Shown piece after piece: positions 10,952 to 23,400 of a stretch of 64,000 bases of DNA (position 1 is the first letter of the stretch; each line of letters opens with the position of its first letter). The notes beneath the pieces are model-generated. The model saw nothing but the letters and a program-made list of their open reading frames with translations. It made no database searches and had not been told where the DNA came from. This DNA is from Xylogone sp. PMI_703. Its lineage: Eukaryota > Ascomycota > Leotiomycetes. A program made the position numbers and the translations under genes. The stretch covers positions 4,154,001 to 4,218,000 of the forward strand of contig JAJTUQ010000002.1 in NCBI GenBank assembly GCA_021399445.1. Direction: 5' to 3'.

Positions 10952-13300
10952 ATGTCAAATCCCAGCGTAAACCGCACTAGTTAGTAGCACCCGTCATACC
11001 TTGGGCCTGAAGGAATCCAGCTGGTCCACAAGAGATCGAGATCCTTCCGTACTGACACTACACCTCCAGGCCTGCACCCAGGCGGTGTTATCCCACATGT
11101 CGAGCACACCGAGCTCGAACAAGAGCTCCATGACAAGGCTCACATCGACTATGACCGTGTAGCAATCGTGAGTCTTGTCATGACATCCATACACCAATCC
11201 AGCTCCCGTTTTTGCTAATTCTTATATTCTAGGTTCCTAATCCATGTACTTATACCCCTTCTTCCCGTCTCTCTGCATGGCATCACCACTAACCAAGTAC
11301 CGTTCAGCCGTTGCTGCTCTCTATGAAGACGCTCTCGTCTACGAAACCGGCTCTGCCGTCACCTCTTCTGGCGCCCTCACAGCATACTCCGGAGCAAAGA
11401 CCGGACGATCACCATCAGACAAGCGTATTGTCAAGGAACCAACATCAGAGAAAGATATCTGGTGGGGGTGAGTACAATTATTACGATTCTACTGCAAATA
11501 TCTAGTTGCTAATTCTTCCGCAGACCCGTGAACAAGCCCATGACTCCTGAAGTAAGAATTACCCTCTCTCTAAGCCCCGCCTAAGTTCTCTCCCTCCCTA
11601 CAATATTCTCGATATCTATTTCGTTATTTCCATTTTCCATGTGAAATGGTTATACAACGTCATTCCTACCTCAAATCATGGTTTGTGGTACTTTGTCCAC
11701 AACGAGCAAAACCCCACATATTCAGTTCCCGAAATCCCCCTTCTCATGCAAAGCAACAAACGTCATCGCCTGCGCATCTTCCCCGCACTTTTTTCTGCCG
11801 TGGCGTTTCACCGCTTCCGAGACTTGGGGTAGAACCTCGGATATGGAAATATCCTGCATCTCACGTGATAACATATAACTAATTTGGGAAAATCGTCACA
11901 GGTCTGGAGAATTAACCGCGAACGAGCAATTGACTACCTAAACACCAGAAACCGCATCTACGTCGTTGATGGTTATGCAGGATGGGACGAGAAATACCGA
12001 ATCAGGGTCCGAGTCGTCTGCGCTCGTGCCTACCATGCTCTCTTTATGCGCAACATGCTCATCCGACCACCACGGGAAGAGCTCGTTCACTTCCAGCCTG
12101 ATTACACTATCTACAATGCTGGTTCCTTCCCAGCAAACAGATACACCGAGGGTATGACCTCTGGAACATCCGTCGCTATTAACTTCGCCGAGAAGGAGAT
12201 GGTTATTCTTGGTACTGAGTACGCCGGTGAGATGAAGAAGGGAGTCTTCACCGTTCTCTTCTACGAGATGCCTGTCAAGCACAACGTCCTCACCCTTCAC
12301 TCCTCTGCAAACGAGGGCAAGAACGGCGATGTCACCGTCTTCTTCGGTCTCTCCGGTACCGGCAAGACCACCCTGTCAGCTGATCCCAACCGTGCGTTGA
12401 TTGGAGACGACGAGCACTGCTGGAGTGACCGGGGTGTCTTCAACATCGAGGGAGGAGTAAGTTTCTCAGTTTTGCTGTTCTTATTATTCCGCCTTTGCTA
12501 ACAAAAAATAGTGCTACGCCAAGTGCATCGGTCTCTCCGCCGAAAAGGAACCTGATATTTTCAATGCTATCCGATTCGGCTCCGTCCTTGAGAATGTTGT
12601 TTTCGACCCAGACACCCGTTTGGTTGACTACGATGATTCCACTTTGACTGAGAATACCCGTTGCGCATATCCAATTGAATTCATCAGCAACGCTAAGATC
12701 CCATGTCTATCTAACAACCACCCAAGCAACATCATCCTCCTTACGTGCGATGCTCGCGGTGTCCTCCCACCTATCTCCAAGCTTGACTCTGCCCAAACTA
12801 TGTTCCACTTCATCTCTGGTTATACCTCCAAGATGGCCGGTACTGAAGTCGGTGTTACAGAGCCACAGGCCACCTTCTCCTCCTGCTTCGCTCAACCATT
12901 CTTGGCCCTTCACCCAATGCGCTATGCTAAGATGTTGGCAGACAAGATTGAGCAGCACAAGGCTAATGCTTGGTTGTTGAACACTGGATGGGTTGGAGCT
13001 GGTGCCGCCACTGGTGGAAAGCGCTGCCCATTGAAGTACACTCGTGCCATCCTCGATGCTATCCACTCTGGTGAGCTCGCCAAGGCTGAATACGAGACAT
13101 ACGAGACATTCAACCTGGCCGTTCCAAAGACTTGCACTGGTGTTCCATCTGAACTTCTCAACCCCAAGACTGCCTGGACTGCTGGTGAGGATAGCTTCAA
13201 GGCTGAAGTCAAGAAGCTCGGCTCTCTCTTCCTCGAGAACTTCAAGAAGTACGAATCTGAGGCTACTGAGGAGGTGAAGAATGCTGGACCAGTTGTCTAA
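10952..13300 (+). CDS. pck1: Phosphoenolpyruvate carboxykinase (ATP)
   Basis: Spliced CDS: 10952-10979, 11070-11167, 11233-11245, 11308-11467, 11524-11551, 11902-12456, 12512-13300; 1671 nt, 556 aa. It catalyses ATP-dependent decarboxylation of oxaloacetate to phosphoenolpyruvate, the first committed step of gluconeogenesis, in the cytosol. Visible motifs are the kinase-1a P-loop [11 protein letters not shown], the metal/substrate region ([13 protein letters not shown]) and [14 protein letters not shown]. Length matches fungal ATP-type PCKs (about 550 aa). Exons 3 (13 nt) and 5 (28 nt) are unusually small, but each has clean GT/AG neighbours and keeps the family sequence VAIVPNPSVAALYED and [16 protein letters not shown]. 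The ATG at 10952 follows a leader intron 10751-10950; an upstream ATG at 10746 would splice in frame and add only two Met residues. Fungal PCK genes are usually glucose-repressed; I did not establish a regulator site. Confidence 0.97.
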
Positions 13301-14062
13301 AGTGCACATAAAAAAATTGGGGGCAGGCTATTAGATAATAAGGCCGGGTTGAGAAATTTCATTGGATCGCGAGGTTCTTGAAACATTCATGGGAAATGAC
13401 TTTTTAACCGCTTTCATATTTTGCGATGGACGGCGTTCATTCGGTTCTTTGGCATATGGGACCCTTTTTCTGTAAATGGTTATTTTGCATGCCTCTAAGA
13501 TGGCAAAGAGCGAGTTGGAAAAAGAAGATAGGAAATAAAATTGATGTTCACATGAAGTGCTGTGCCATGTTTAATTGTGATATGCTGCAGTTATGGTTTA
13601 AAACTAGCAATTTGTATAATGATTGGAGATATTCCAAAGTGCAAGACTGTTGGGATTGAGAGCTTTTAGTCAGAACACAATTGATCCTAGAAACAAATCT
13701 CCATAGCAACGATAAGTTGATAGAAAGTTATTGACCTTATTGATGCCATCCGGCAACATCTCAGATCTCTCCACGTATATACGTCGAGCTATTAAGTGAA
13801 GAGATTAGGCATAGATTAATGGATGGAAATTAATTGATGTATTTTATGCCCTGCCCAGGTGTTGGATGAGCATTGGTCAAGAAACGGCCAACGCATACAG
13901 TCGGAAGACGCTCACCCGCCCCACCGCCTTGCAGAACGCAGAACGTCGAACGAACCTCAGACCAGAGGAACCCCAAAATTACTACATCTCAAACCACACG
14001 ACGCAGAGCTAGATGCCGATGTCTCAATCGCAACCATAAAAACCATCTACACACCTAGCACG
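13301..14062. other. PCK 3' flank and TCO89 5' leader
   Basis: Contains the pck1 3' untranslated region and the promoter and leader of the TCO89 gene. The open frame of TCO89 extends upstream to an ATG at 13859, but this part reads as unstructured leader. No other gene is seen. Confidence 0.5.
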
Positions 14063-15790
14063 ATGCCATCGCAGCATTCACAGCCGCCGCTGCAGAGGCC
14101 GCCTCTGGGTACAACGCGCTCAACAGACTCCAGTCGCAGCAACGTCAACTCGCCCTCCTCCACGCCTCCGCAGCACAACCACAAGCCCAAGCCCGCTGCG
14201 AAGCACGCTCACGTTGTCGGCGCAAGTCGATTGCACTCCAGAGTTCCATCTACCAAGGGCCTGCATAAAACCCACTCCAAGGTGCATGCCAATGACCACA
14301 CGCTCTCGCATCCCGACCTGAGGAAGCTGGGAAAGAATGCCTCCTCCTCGACTAACCTGAAGAAGAACAACTCCCATACCAATCTTAAACGCAACCGCTC
14401 CGTAGCAGACGTGATCCCCGTGACGAGGAGTAAATCTGATTCCGGCCACGAGAAGAACAAGAGGCCGACGTCAGTCCACTTTGAAATCGGAGATTCGAAT
14501 AACGAAGACGGCGACGCTGACGGCGACGGCTGGGAGGAGGCCAGTTCAACCGCCTCTCCTACATTATCACGAAGCGGGCAGTCGAGTGCCAAACCCGGTG
14601 CCAGCGCGAGTAATTCACGTCCTCATTCGGCGCCCCAGTCGCCGAATGCGAAAACCAATACATCACCTCCCAAAACGAATAACATCGACGCGACGGCGGC
14701 GAATGGAGACCGAGATCTTGAGAGGGAGAGGCAGACGGCGCGGCACATAGCAGATGCGAAGGCCATCACGGAGCGACTGCTGCAGCGTACGCCCTCTCTG
14801 AATACGACGAAGATGTCGCTCACTACCGCGACGCCCACGTCCACTCGCCCCAATACTGCTAATGGCCTCAATGGCGCCGGGGGGGGACCGCCATTTAACG
14901 GCAGTGCAGGAAGCAATAATGAGCCCCTCGTATCGAGGTTCGTAACCGGCTCAGGTACGCCTGGGGACTCATCGTTCTTAACATCGACCACTACGACCCA
15001 AAACTCCAAAACCCCTGCGTCCTCCGCAGGCCACGACCCTAAGCCGGAGGAGGGGCCTAAACGAGCGCGATCAATGGGGAACCTGAATAGGCACTCTTCA
15101 CAGAGCTCAGACGAAGAAGACACCACCTCCGTCCTTGCGCCCCGATCTCGCAAGTCCTCCCATGGGGGTGGTCCTATACCCGGATATCACCCGCCGCAAC
15201 AGTCTCGAACGCAGCAGAAGCTTTGGCTCCAGCGCGCCTCGTCCAATATTGAACCCCAGCAGCTTCCCCCAGGTCAATCGGGCCTTGGTCTAGGCGGTCT
15301 AGGACTCCACGGCGGTATCGGCGCAGCTGGGCTAGTCGGGGCCGTTGGTGGCAGTAGTTACGACGGGCGTGATCTCAGGGTCAAGCTCCAGCTGGAGCGC
15401 ACGGGACTGGAGTACCTGGTAGTGCGGCGGTATCAGGATCCAGTAGGCAAGGCGCTACGACGGTTACGCGTTCTCGAGGTCTTCGATGGGAACAGGAAGA
15501 TACCGTCTGGATCTGCTTCAGTGAAGAGTGGAATCACGGGGAAGATTGCTAGGAGGAGTATGGGGCCACTGGCACATGCCAGTACGAAATCCGTCACGGG
15601 GATTGATGGGGTAGCCACGCCTGTGAGACTGAGTTATGACGGGTCGAGGTCGGCGGTTACGAGCGCGAGGGGGAGTCATGAGGATGGTGCAGCAGTGTCG
15701 ACGCAGCAGCAGCAGGATGACGATGGGACGAATGCTTTGCTTAGGAGGCTGTGGGAGAAGAATTACGAGCTTGTGGGCAGTGCTGACTAG
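14063..15790 (+). CDS. TCO89: TORC1 subunit TCO89 domain protein
   Basis: Intronless, 575 aa from the ATG at 14063 (MPSQHSQPPLQRPP); the same frame is open back to an ATG at 13859, which would add 68 residues. Recognisable blocks of fungal TCO89 proteins are GLHKTHSKVHANDHTLSHPD, LRKLGKNASSSTNLKKNNS and, towards the C-terminus, RTQQKLWLQRASSNIEPQQ. The rest is Ser/Pro/Asn-rich and disordered, as usual for the family. In yeast Tco89 is a non-essential TORC1 component at the vacuole surface that helps couple nutrient state and stress to growth; the same role is inferred. A C-terminal segment (LQLERTGLEYLVVRRYQDPV) looks like a folded or helical conserved patch. Start choice is uncertain, family assignment is good. 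Confidence 0.85.
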   Translation: MPSQHSQPPLQRPPLGTTRSTDSSRSNVNSPSSTPPQHNHKPKPAAKHAHVVGASRLHSRVPSTKGLHKTHSKVHANDHTLSHPDLRKLGKNASSSTNLKKNNSHTNLKRNRSVADVIPVTRSKSDSGHEKNKRPTSVHFEIGDSNNEDGDADGDGWEEASSTASPTLSRSGQSSAKPGASASNSRPHSAPQSPNAKTNTSPPKTNNIDATAANGDRDLERERQTARHIADAKAITERLLQRTPSLNTTKMSLTTATPTSTRPNTANGLNGAGGGPPFNGSAGSNNEPLVSRFVTGSGTPGDSSFLTSTTTTQNSKTPASSAGHDPKPEEGPKRARSMGNLNRHSSQSSDEEDTTSVLAPRSRKSSHGGGPIPGYHPPQQSRTQQKLWLQRASSNIEPQQLPPGQSGLGLGGLGLHGGIGAAGLVGAVGGSSYDGRDLRVKLQLERTGLEYLVVRRYQDPVGKALRRLRVLEVFDGNRKIPSGSASVKSGITGKIARRSMGPLAHASTKSVTGIDGVATPVRLSYDGSRSAVTSARGSHEDGAAVSTQQQQDDDGTNALLRRLWEKNYELVGSAD

Positions 15791-18224
15791 ACAAAAGTTT
15801 ATTTTGTTGCTGTTCTCTCTCCTTCAACCTTTTGGATCACCTCTCTGGCATGACTTTCTGGGGCGAGATATGTAGTCCCCGAGGCTCCAAGGTCCTAGTG
15901 CGCCCTGCACGGCCATATTTTCCTCCTCGACCCCTTCTTCTCCTTATCCAGATATTCATATAGACTCTTTTAATAGATAACGGCCTTAATTTCCATCTTT
16001 TTTTCAATTCCCGCCCTTTTAGGACCCGGGATCAGCGTGTTCTCACTCTTCTGTAGCACCTTTCTTCCTCCGTGTCATGATGGGTATGAAGTGAGCCTTT
16101 CGGCGTCTTGAGTATTCTTATTTCATCTCCCTTTTTATCCAACGGCAGGGCAAGGCAAGGGGTGCCGGGTTGTCTTCTTACACTTTACTTTACTTTGCTT
16201 TCAAAAGAGAAAGAGAAAAAAATACTGTTATTCCAAGGGAGAGGAGAGGAGGGGATGACTATATCATATACCTAAACACTCTATAGATAGATTGAAAGGA
16301 AATGAAAAGTGAAGATTTTTCTTCTTTCTTTCTTGTGGATGAAAAGCAAAGAATATGGAAGTTTTTCTCTTCGTGTATCTTGACTTTGTGTACGGGCTTT
16401 TGTGAAGTAGATGCTGTTGATTGATGTTTGTGGATATGTCTACTTGTGTGTGTGTGAGAGAGAGGCTGGCTGTGTGTGTCTGTGTGGTGAGTGAGTGAAT
16501 GAGCTGTGGTACACAATAAAGTATTTACTAAGTTCCAGTGCCACATCCCCTGTCTGATTTGAAGTAGGACTCCACTCTTTTGCCCATATCCAATTACTGT
16601 ATAGGAAGCAATACTTGCACAACTACAATTACAGCCCCAGACATACACATAAACATACACTACACAGGGAGCTAGTCATTCAGATTCCACAAACACATAC
16701 ATTACATATCTATATATCTCACCGCCCTTCCCTCTCCGCTTAAGTGAATACACTCAAGTCCCTTACACCCCTTTTAGCATCATTGCTCGTTCTTTGCTAG
16801 TATTTGATGTAGAGTTTCGGTTTAGAGCAACTTGGTTTATCAGCTGCAAGACTATGGTAAGAGATAATTGATTGTATCCGTAGTTGTGCTACCTCCAACT
16901 ATCAGATTGAGAATAAAGAGTTTCCACCTACGTGAAGTACGGTCTCCAACCCTCTATGTACTTATGCAGCTCTTCCTTTCATTCCTGTATCTTCTCTCTC
17001 GTACAACTTGCTTCAGAGTGTCAGGTCCATCTCTGATTTCAGCACCGAAGAAACACATGTATTCTTGGAAGAGGATCTGAAGGTCCAGGAATCATACAAC
17101 CCACCATAAACACACTCAGGACAAGAAAATAATAACCGGTATATATATAAATATTATTAAATTTACTACTTCCCTATGCTCGAGTCCCAACTACCGTGGA
17201 ACTCGAGATACAATGCTACTTTCTCTTCCAATTTAACCCTTTCCATATCTCCCTCTCCCTCTCGCAAGAAGACTATGCCTCCCATTCCCCTAGTAAAACC
17301 AACCCAAACAAAACAGGACAAAACCAAACCACCAGCTCATGACAAAAATGCTACACCGCAAGAGACATCGCAAGAGCACTGAAACCAAGCAGCAGCAACA
17401 ATTTGAACAATAAAGCACTAAAACCACGAATGAATGATCCAGGTATATATATAAGGATATAAAATCTAAACGAACATGAGGTGATAAAAAATATAAACTC
17501 CCGCTGAAAATGCATGCGTTTCCCGTTCCCATATCAGTTATTTGTCAGTTGGTCATCTGTCTCAATCCCGTAAAATTATTCGAGAAATAACTCCCATACC
17601 ACGGTTCGGCGCCGTCCTCCCACTCCCACCGGTTTATAACAGAACGCAGGCGTTAAAAATATTAGGCGCACAACGTGTTCATATAGAGAGCATGAGGGGG
17701 TATCGATGATCTTTCCTTCTTTCCTTTCTTCCATGTCATTTCTGCAAATCCTCCCCAGCACAGATTGTCTTCTTTATGCAGTAAAACCGTCTCATCTTTG
17801 CTTCGTCTCGCATACCACGTCCCGCCTCGTTTAATCGATTCTGGTAAAACCACACGTGCATACATGCATATGTATATATATGTAAATGTAAATGAAAGTT
17901 GCTTCATCGTCGACTCCGAGCTGCTCTAGATCCCGCTGATTTCTCCTTGTCGGATTTTGCCTGCCCGTTCGGCCCTCCTGCGTTGACACCTGATTTGTTA
18001 GATTCCATAGTGACCCTAAAAGACATATTATCAGGAGGGTGCGACCCCCTGATAATGGAAGAATGAAATAGAGGGAAACCATGCGGTGATGCATCTGCCA
18101 AAGAGAGTATAAATATGAGAGAAACCGCCAGAGCACTCGCCAAAGTGAGTGATGTTTTCATAGCAGGATCTGGCCACAACCAAAACTTCTTCCATAACCT
18201 GCGGATCTCCAAAGTAAAAATCAT
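15791..18224. other. Spacer between convergent TCO89 and STK32-like genes
   Basis: 2.4 kb between two converging genes. It is rich in T/C and TG tracts (for example 16441-16497) with AT-rich patches (17141-17160, 17441-17460). Open frames here (for example 16259-16660 -) are low-complexity and unsupported. The stretch 17904-17989 on the minus strand could be an alternative last exon of the STK32-like kinase (see findings). Confidence 0.45.
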
Positions 18225-20427
18225 CTACTTACCACTGCTTATAATCACTCTTGCTCCCTCTTTACCGAGAATACCTCGTTCCTGTGGTTTTGGACTGTGT
18301 CCTCTTCCCTTCTTTCTGCTCAGGAAACTCATCATTCCTGTCGGCTTCGCGGCAGCCTCTACGAGTTTGGCATCTGCTGGTAACGTGGCGTCCTGTTTGG
18401 CTAGCTCTGACCATGAATCCGTCTCGCCCAACACGACTTGCATGCCGCCTCCTTGTGACTCCTTTCTGAAGCCTGCACCCTGTCCACGTGGATTGCGCGA
18501 GCTACTGTACGATTGAGGATAACCAGTGAGATGGGCACTCGGGTTTTGCGTGCTGAAGTTGGGCACCATGCGTTGCGGCTGCTGTGGCGAGGTTGGACCG
18601 CCGTTCTGAGCACCGTTAGGAAGAGGAGGTACCGGTACTGGGGGCGAGCCATTAGGTGAGGTCGGTTGGGATTTGGTGGAACTTCGACGACGCCCTGCAG
18701 ATTGAGATCGTGGACTAATAGTCTTCGGCGAAGATGCATCAGGGACGGGAGGTGGAACGCCATTTGGTGGGACAGGCCAATCTGCTGCATCTTGTGTAGC
18801 CAGATCCTTGGGATCCATACCAGTGTATCTTGCAAGTCTAGAAAACTTGTTAGCAACAAATTAAACAAAGTGAAATACCCAACATACGCTGCCTTGGTAT
18901 AGTCAAAAACGGTGAATTGCTGCTCGATCATCTTGTAAAGCTCGTCTTCCCTGATTTCCTTCTCTGTAGCATCCTCCTTTAATGCTTCTCGGGGCTTCTG
19001 CCGTCGTGCTCTCGCTTCGAGGGGTGCTTCTTCCAATAACAGTTCTTCCAAGTCGTACGTGGCATCAAAATTCGTCTTATCGGCCGACGGGACAAATATC
19101 GGTTCGATCTCCTTCCTCTCCAACGCATCGAAATCTATTGGCCTAAAGAACGGGTTCTCTGTGAAACTCTCGAAACTCATTGCACCCATTCGCTTGTTGG
19201 GATCCTCTTCCAGGGCAGAGCTGATAGCATGCAAGCACGGCATTGAGACCGGTGGATTTGTGATTGGGAAGGCAGGAGTGGCCTTGGTGATCTGTCCAGC
19301 AAGCACAGTTTGCGTACTTCCTTCGAACGGCCGCTGTGGTTGGATTAGCCATTTGAAACAGATTGAGACTGACAATGCAGTCACTAACCTTTCCATATAT
19401 GCACTCGTAGAATAGAACTCCTAAAGACCACCAATCTGCACCATACGAATAACCACTACCTTTATAGACTTCAGGAGCAAGATATGCCAGCGTGCCCGAC
19501 TTACTAGTAAGAAGTTTGCCCGGTGTGAAATCAGATGCGACGTTCTAGACAGGAGTCAGTTACCACTGAGGCCAAATAGTAAGAAAAAATGGGGGGACTA
19601 ACAAAATCTGCTAAATGTATATGTCCCTCCGAATCCAATAGGACATTGTCAGGTTTGACATCACGATGGATGACACCTTGGCTGTGTATGTACCGTAAAG
19701 CACAGCCTAACTCAGCAATCCAGAATCGAATGGCCTCTTCCGTGAAAGTCTTCCTCGAGATATGGAATCTAAGATCGCCACCATTCATCAAGTCCACAAC
19801 CAGGTACCTATAGTTTGACAAACCTCATCAGCAAGGTGGCCTTCTTTTGGTACATTACCAAAACGCAACTAATGGGAAGGTTGCTCACATGTACTCGATA
19901 TCCTGAAAACTATACCGCAAGTTGCAAAGGAATTGATGGTTCAATTGTTCCAGCATCCGCCGTTCTCGAACAATATTCCGTACGCTCTCTGATCGAACGA
20001 CTATTTTCATATACCCATTAGCCAACTGCCACTCGAGTAACTGTGTTGCATCTCTGGGATGTAATGCTCCGGGAACTGGTAATCACCTACCCTCATCTTT
20101 GCGGATATACTTCAGCGCAAAGGTCAATCCCGTATCCTTTCTTTCCACGATTCTGACCTTGCCGAAAGCACCTTTTCCTACGACGCGCAACAGTCGGAAG
20201 TGATTGAGATTCACTGCGAAGCAATCATCAGCACTGACCAAGAAACGTGGCGATAAGTTGGTCCTGGTCCTGAGATAATGGCCCTGGAGCAAATGAAGTG
20301 TCTGTGCTCCCCTTTCCATCCAAAAGAGACGAGGGGAAATTGACGAGTTCGAGTAGAATAGGGGAGCGATGAAGTTGTACATACCTCCGTCTGTGAAGAC
20401 TACTGGCTTTCCCTGACTATTACCCAT
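18225..20427 (-). CDS. AGC-type serine/threonine kinase of the STK32 (YANK) family
   Basis: Exons on the complement: 20385-20427, 20091-20213, 19889-20000, 19603-19807, 19389-19544, 18888-19333, 18225-18837; 1698 nt, 565 aa. Kinase motifs in order: glycine loop [10 protein letters not shown], catalytic Lys in [22 protein letters not shown], a DFG-equivalent LADFNVASD where Gly is replaced by Asn, APE motif [11 protein letters not shown], and [10 protein letters not shown]. The DFN variant and the N-terminal MGNSQGKP (a possible N-myristoylation signal) are typical of YANK kinases. The hydrophobic-motif region is followed by a Pro/Ser-rich tail ending near [10 protein letters not shown]. Cellular role in fungi is not established; membrane association is inferred from the MGNS start. 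An alternative 3' intron is possible because a GTAAGT donor overlaps the last codons. Confidence 0.93.
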
Positions 20428-23400
20428 TGTTCAATTCCTGTGCGCAAAAGAAAGAAAGAAAGAAAGCAAAAAGGTCCGTGATGTCTCCTATTGTCCTAAG
20501 TATCCTCGATTCCAAAGCGACTGAATGAATTTGGGAGCTTCCAGCAGATATTCTCAAGGAATCGAAAACGTCGAGCCCATAGGCACAAACCGCAAAGCAC
20601 AAAACGGACTGCGCAATTGCACCAGCATTCAAACTGGATGATTGGGCGTGGTTTAATCGGTTTTCTCTGGTGGCGAAGACCCTTTCGACCTCGGAGCGAT
20701 GTTGGCGAGTCGTGAAGGCGCGCGTTTCTCGTCCAGGGAAGGGAAAGATGAGCTCGGCAGCTGTTTAGCTTCGAACGAAAGAGGGGCCCCTATCTGAAGA
20801 GACGGTCGACGATTTCGGCAGTGTGTATACAGATGTTGAGAGCGAAAGCGAAAAAAGTCGAGTCGCCTTTGTACGGTGTACAAGTGGTGCTGATGGTGGG
20901 TTTGGAAGTCGAGTAGCCAGGCGCCGTACTAGCACCAGTAGCAGCAGCAAGCAGCGAGAGGTGGTTTGACGCAGGCTCGAATTGCAGCAATTGGCGATGG
21001 CCCCCAGGAACTGCCTTCCCTAAGTTGGGAGGGAGCAGGTCTCCGCTCGATTGCCGTGCTTGGCTTGGGATTCGCACGGCTGAAACGAAAGGGCCCGGCG
21101 AGGAGAAGGGGAGCAAGAGAGGGCAAGCCTGATGGGGGCGGGCGGCGCCAGGGAAACAAATAATGGTCGGGAGATATTTTCGCCGAAGAGAAGGACTGGA
21201 AAGAAACCCGCAAGAAACCAAAAAGGGTTGAAGAGTGAGAGAAGTAGAAAAATAATATAAACGTTTCTAGAATCCGTGTTTTAGAAAAAAACGAGAGACA
21301 ACGCTGATCAGAGAGGTGGACGAGTTTGCTTCTTTCAGATCTTGCCTAACACTGCAGCGTAGGGGCAGCAGCCGGGGCCGGGAGCGGGAACTGGGCCTCA
21401 CGAGTTGGGAAGTTCGGGGGTTTTTTAGCCCTCTAGACCAGATGCGCGCAGTGGGTCTGGGATTGTCCTTGGCCTTCTTTTTTTCCTTTGCGCTCAGATC
21501 AGAAGCTGCTAAGGATTCTAATGGATCAAAGAAAAGAGAGTTGCAGTAATAACCATCACCGAGAAAATCACTGGATAGGGGAGATTGCCGTACCAAGCGT
21601 GGGCGCGCGCGGTCAGTCTGATAGCGGTGCGGTAACTTTTTTGGATGGTTCGCCCTCCTCGAAGGGAGTGGGTTCTGCAGCGGTCTTACTGTACAGAGAG
21701 CCCCAGTACCACGTACCTTAAATCCCGTGTGTCCACCAGCGGCGCGACATGTGCAAGTGGTGATGATGATGTTGGTGGTGGGTGGTCGGGCGCACGCATG
21801 GGCCCAGCTTCATGGGGTTGGGCAATTACAGTACGGGTACAGTAGTAGAGTACCGGTAGACTCGTAGAGCGAGGATTTATTGGGGATTGGATTTCGCTGC
21901 TGTGGACGCTAGCACAAAAGTCACCATCCCAGCTGCTTCTGTGGTTCGGGCATTGGCTCACGCCAGGTTAGGGGCAGACTTGAGCCAGCCAGCGACACCG
22001 ACTCTCTCGGTTCTCTCCAGGCACAGGCACGGCCACGAGGTGAGGTAGGAATGTTGGTAAGAACGCGTGGGAAAAATGAAGAAAACAAACCCCTTATCGA
22101 CACATTCATGGTCCTTGATATAAAATTCATAGGAGATCTCCTGGTTTCTTCGCCCTATTCCTCGGTCTGATAGTAGAAACGACAAACAATGACGATTGAT
22201 GCTTCCTCGATCAGATGCTGTCTCGGGTTGCCCGTATCGGGACCACCCACTGCAGTCATCCACCAACCCTCTTACCGCCGTAGCGTCCAGCGCACATGGT
22301 CAGTGCATGGAAGGAGCATGGCAACCCAGGCGTGCCTCACGGCCCAGCGAGGTGCGTGTGGGTCTCCCTAGCTTGCCCTGCCGCCACGCCCATTTGCTGC
22401 CCGCTCTCAGGGGTGCTCCCGGCAGGCAAACACGACTCGACCTAGCCGAAACTTTGCGTCCACTAAGCATCCTCGCCGTCAGCCCTCTCCTGCTCCCTGG
22501 GCCACACCCCGGAGACATCGAGAACAAAGAGGATTAGCGCAAGGGCTTGAAGGGAGACGGCGCGCAAACATCTTGCTCCTGGGCGAGTCAGGAGAGAAGT
22601 CTGAGCTAAAGACGGAGCAGCTCCGTAATAACTACTCTACGAGCTGATTACTGCATTAACGTGCCATACTGTGTGGTAGAGCCTTTGGTGCTTATTCTTC
22701 ACAGCACAGCGTCGGCCCACGCAGAGGAATCATGGTTCTAATATATGATTGCGCGTTGTGCGATGGAGTCAAGCCCGACGCAATTAACACAATTGTAGCA
22801 ATCATGGCCGCTCCGGCACCGCATAACGTGGTATTGTGCTGTAATTGCAGGAATAAATGCTGTTGATGATATGCCTGCGCAACCCTCTCGACAGCGCAGG
22901 GAGTCCGGCAGTTGCTGGACTCTATGCCACGGTACCCCGGGACGCCCGAGGAAACACTGCATTATTTGCCAGCCCGGATATGCCAAACGGGCAATCCCCT
23001 CTTTCTTTGCGTCGCCGCGTCAAGCGCGTTGCATCAGGACGCTTTCAACGCTTTCGACGCTGTCAGCTTCTGTAGTACCTGTACAGGACCGGTCCAGTAC
23101 TGTACAATCCAATACAGTACGGTACGGCAACTACCTTCTCCTTCTCGGCCACCACCGGCCCATCTGGCTGGAAATGGTGATGTGCCAGATCTTCCCAACT
23201 TCGAAACAGACCGATCCCCCACTGCGATGGATGTTCCTGGTTCTCGGCGCCCTATTTTGATGTATCTAAGCTCTTGGACCCTCCCGTGGCATCCGTCACA
23301 GCAACGGTGTTGTAAGTTAATTGTCATCGAGCCCCATTCAGTACGTACTGTGCTTGCTAGAGCAACTGCGTACACATCGAGAGAAAAGGTAATTTCACGT

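Noticed and set aside
13859..14062. N-terminal 68-residue extension of TCO89
   Set aside because: Open in frame but without the family-like composition; kept as an alternative start only.
16259..16660. 133-codon minus-strand frame in the TCO89/STK32 spacer
   Set aside because: Built on TG/CA-rich low-complexity DNA.
20790..21221. 143-codon minus-strand frame upstream of the STK32-like gene
   Set aside because: Ser/Pro-rich composition without conserved blocks; position fits leader or promoter sequence.
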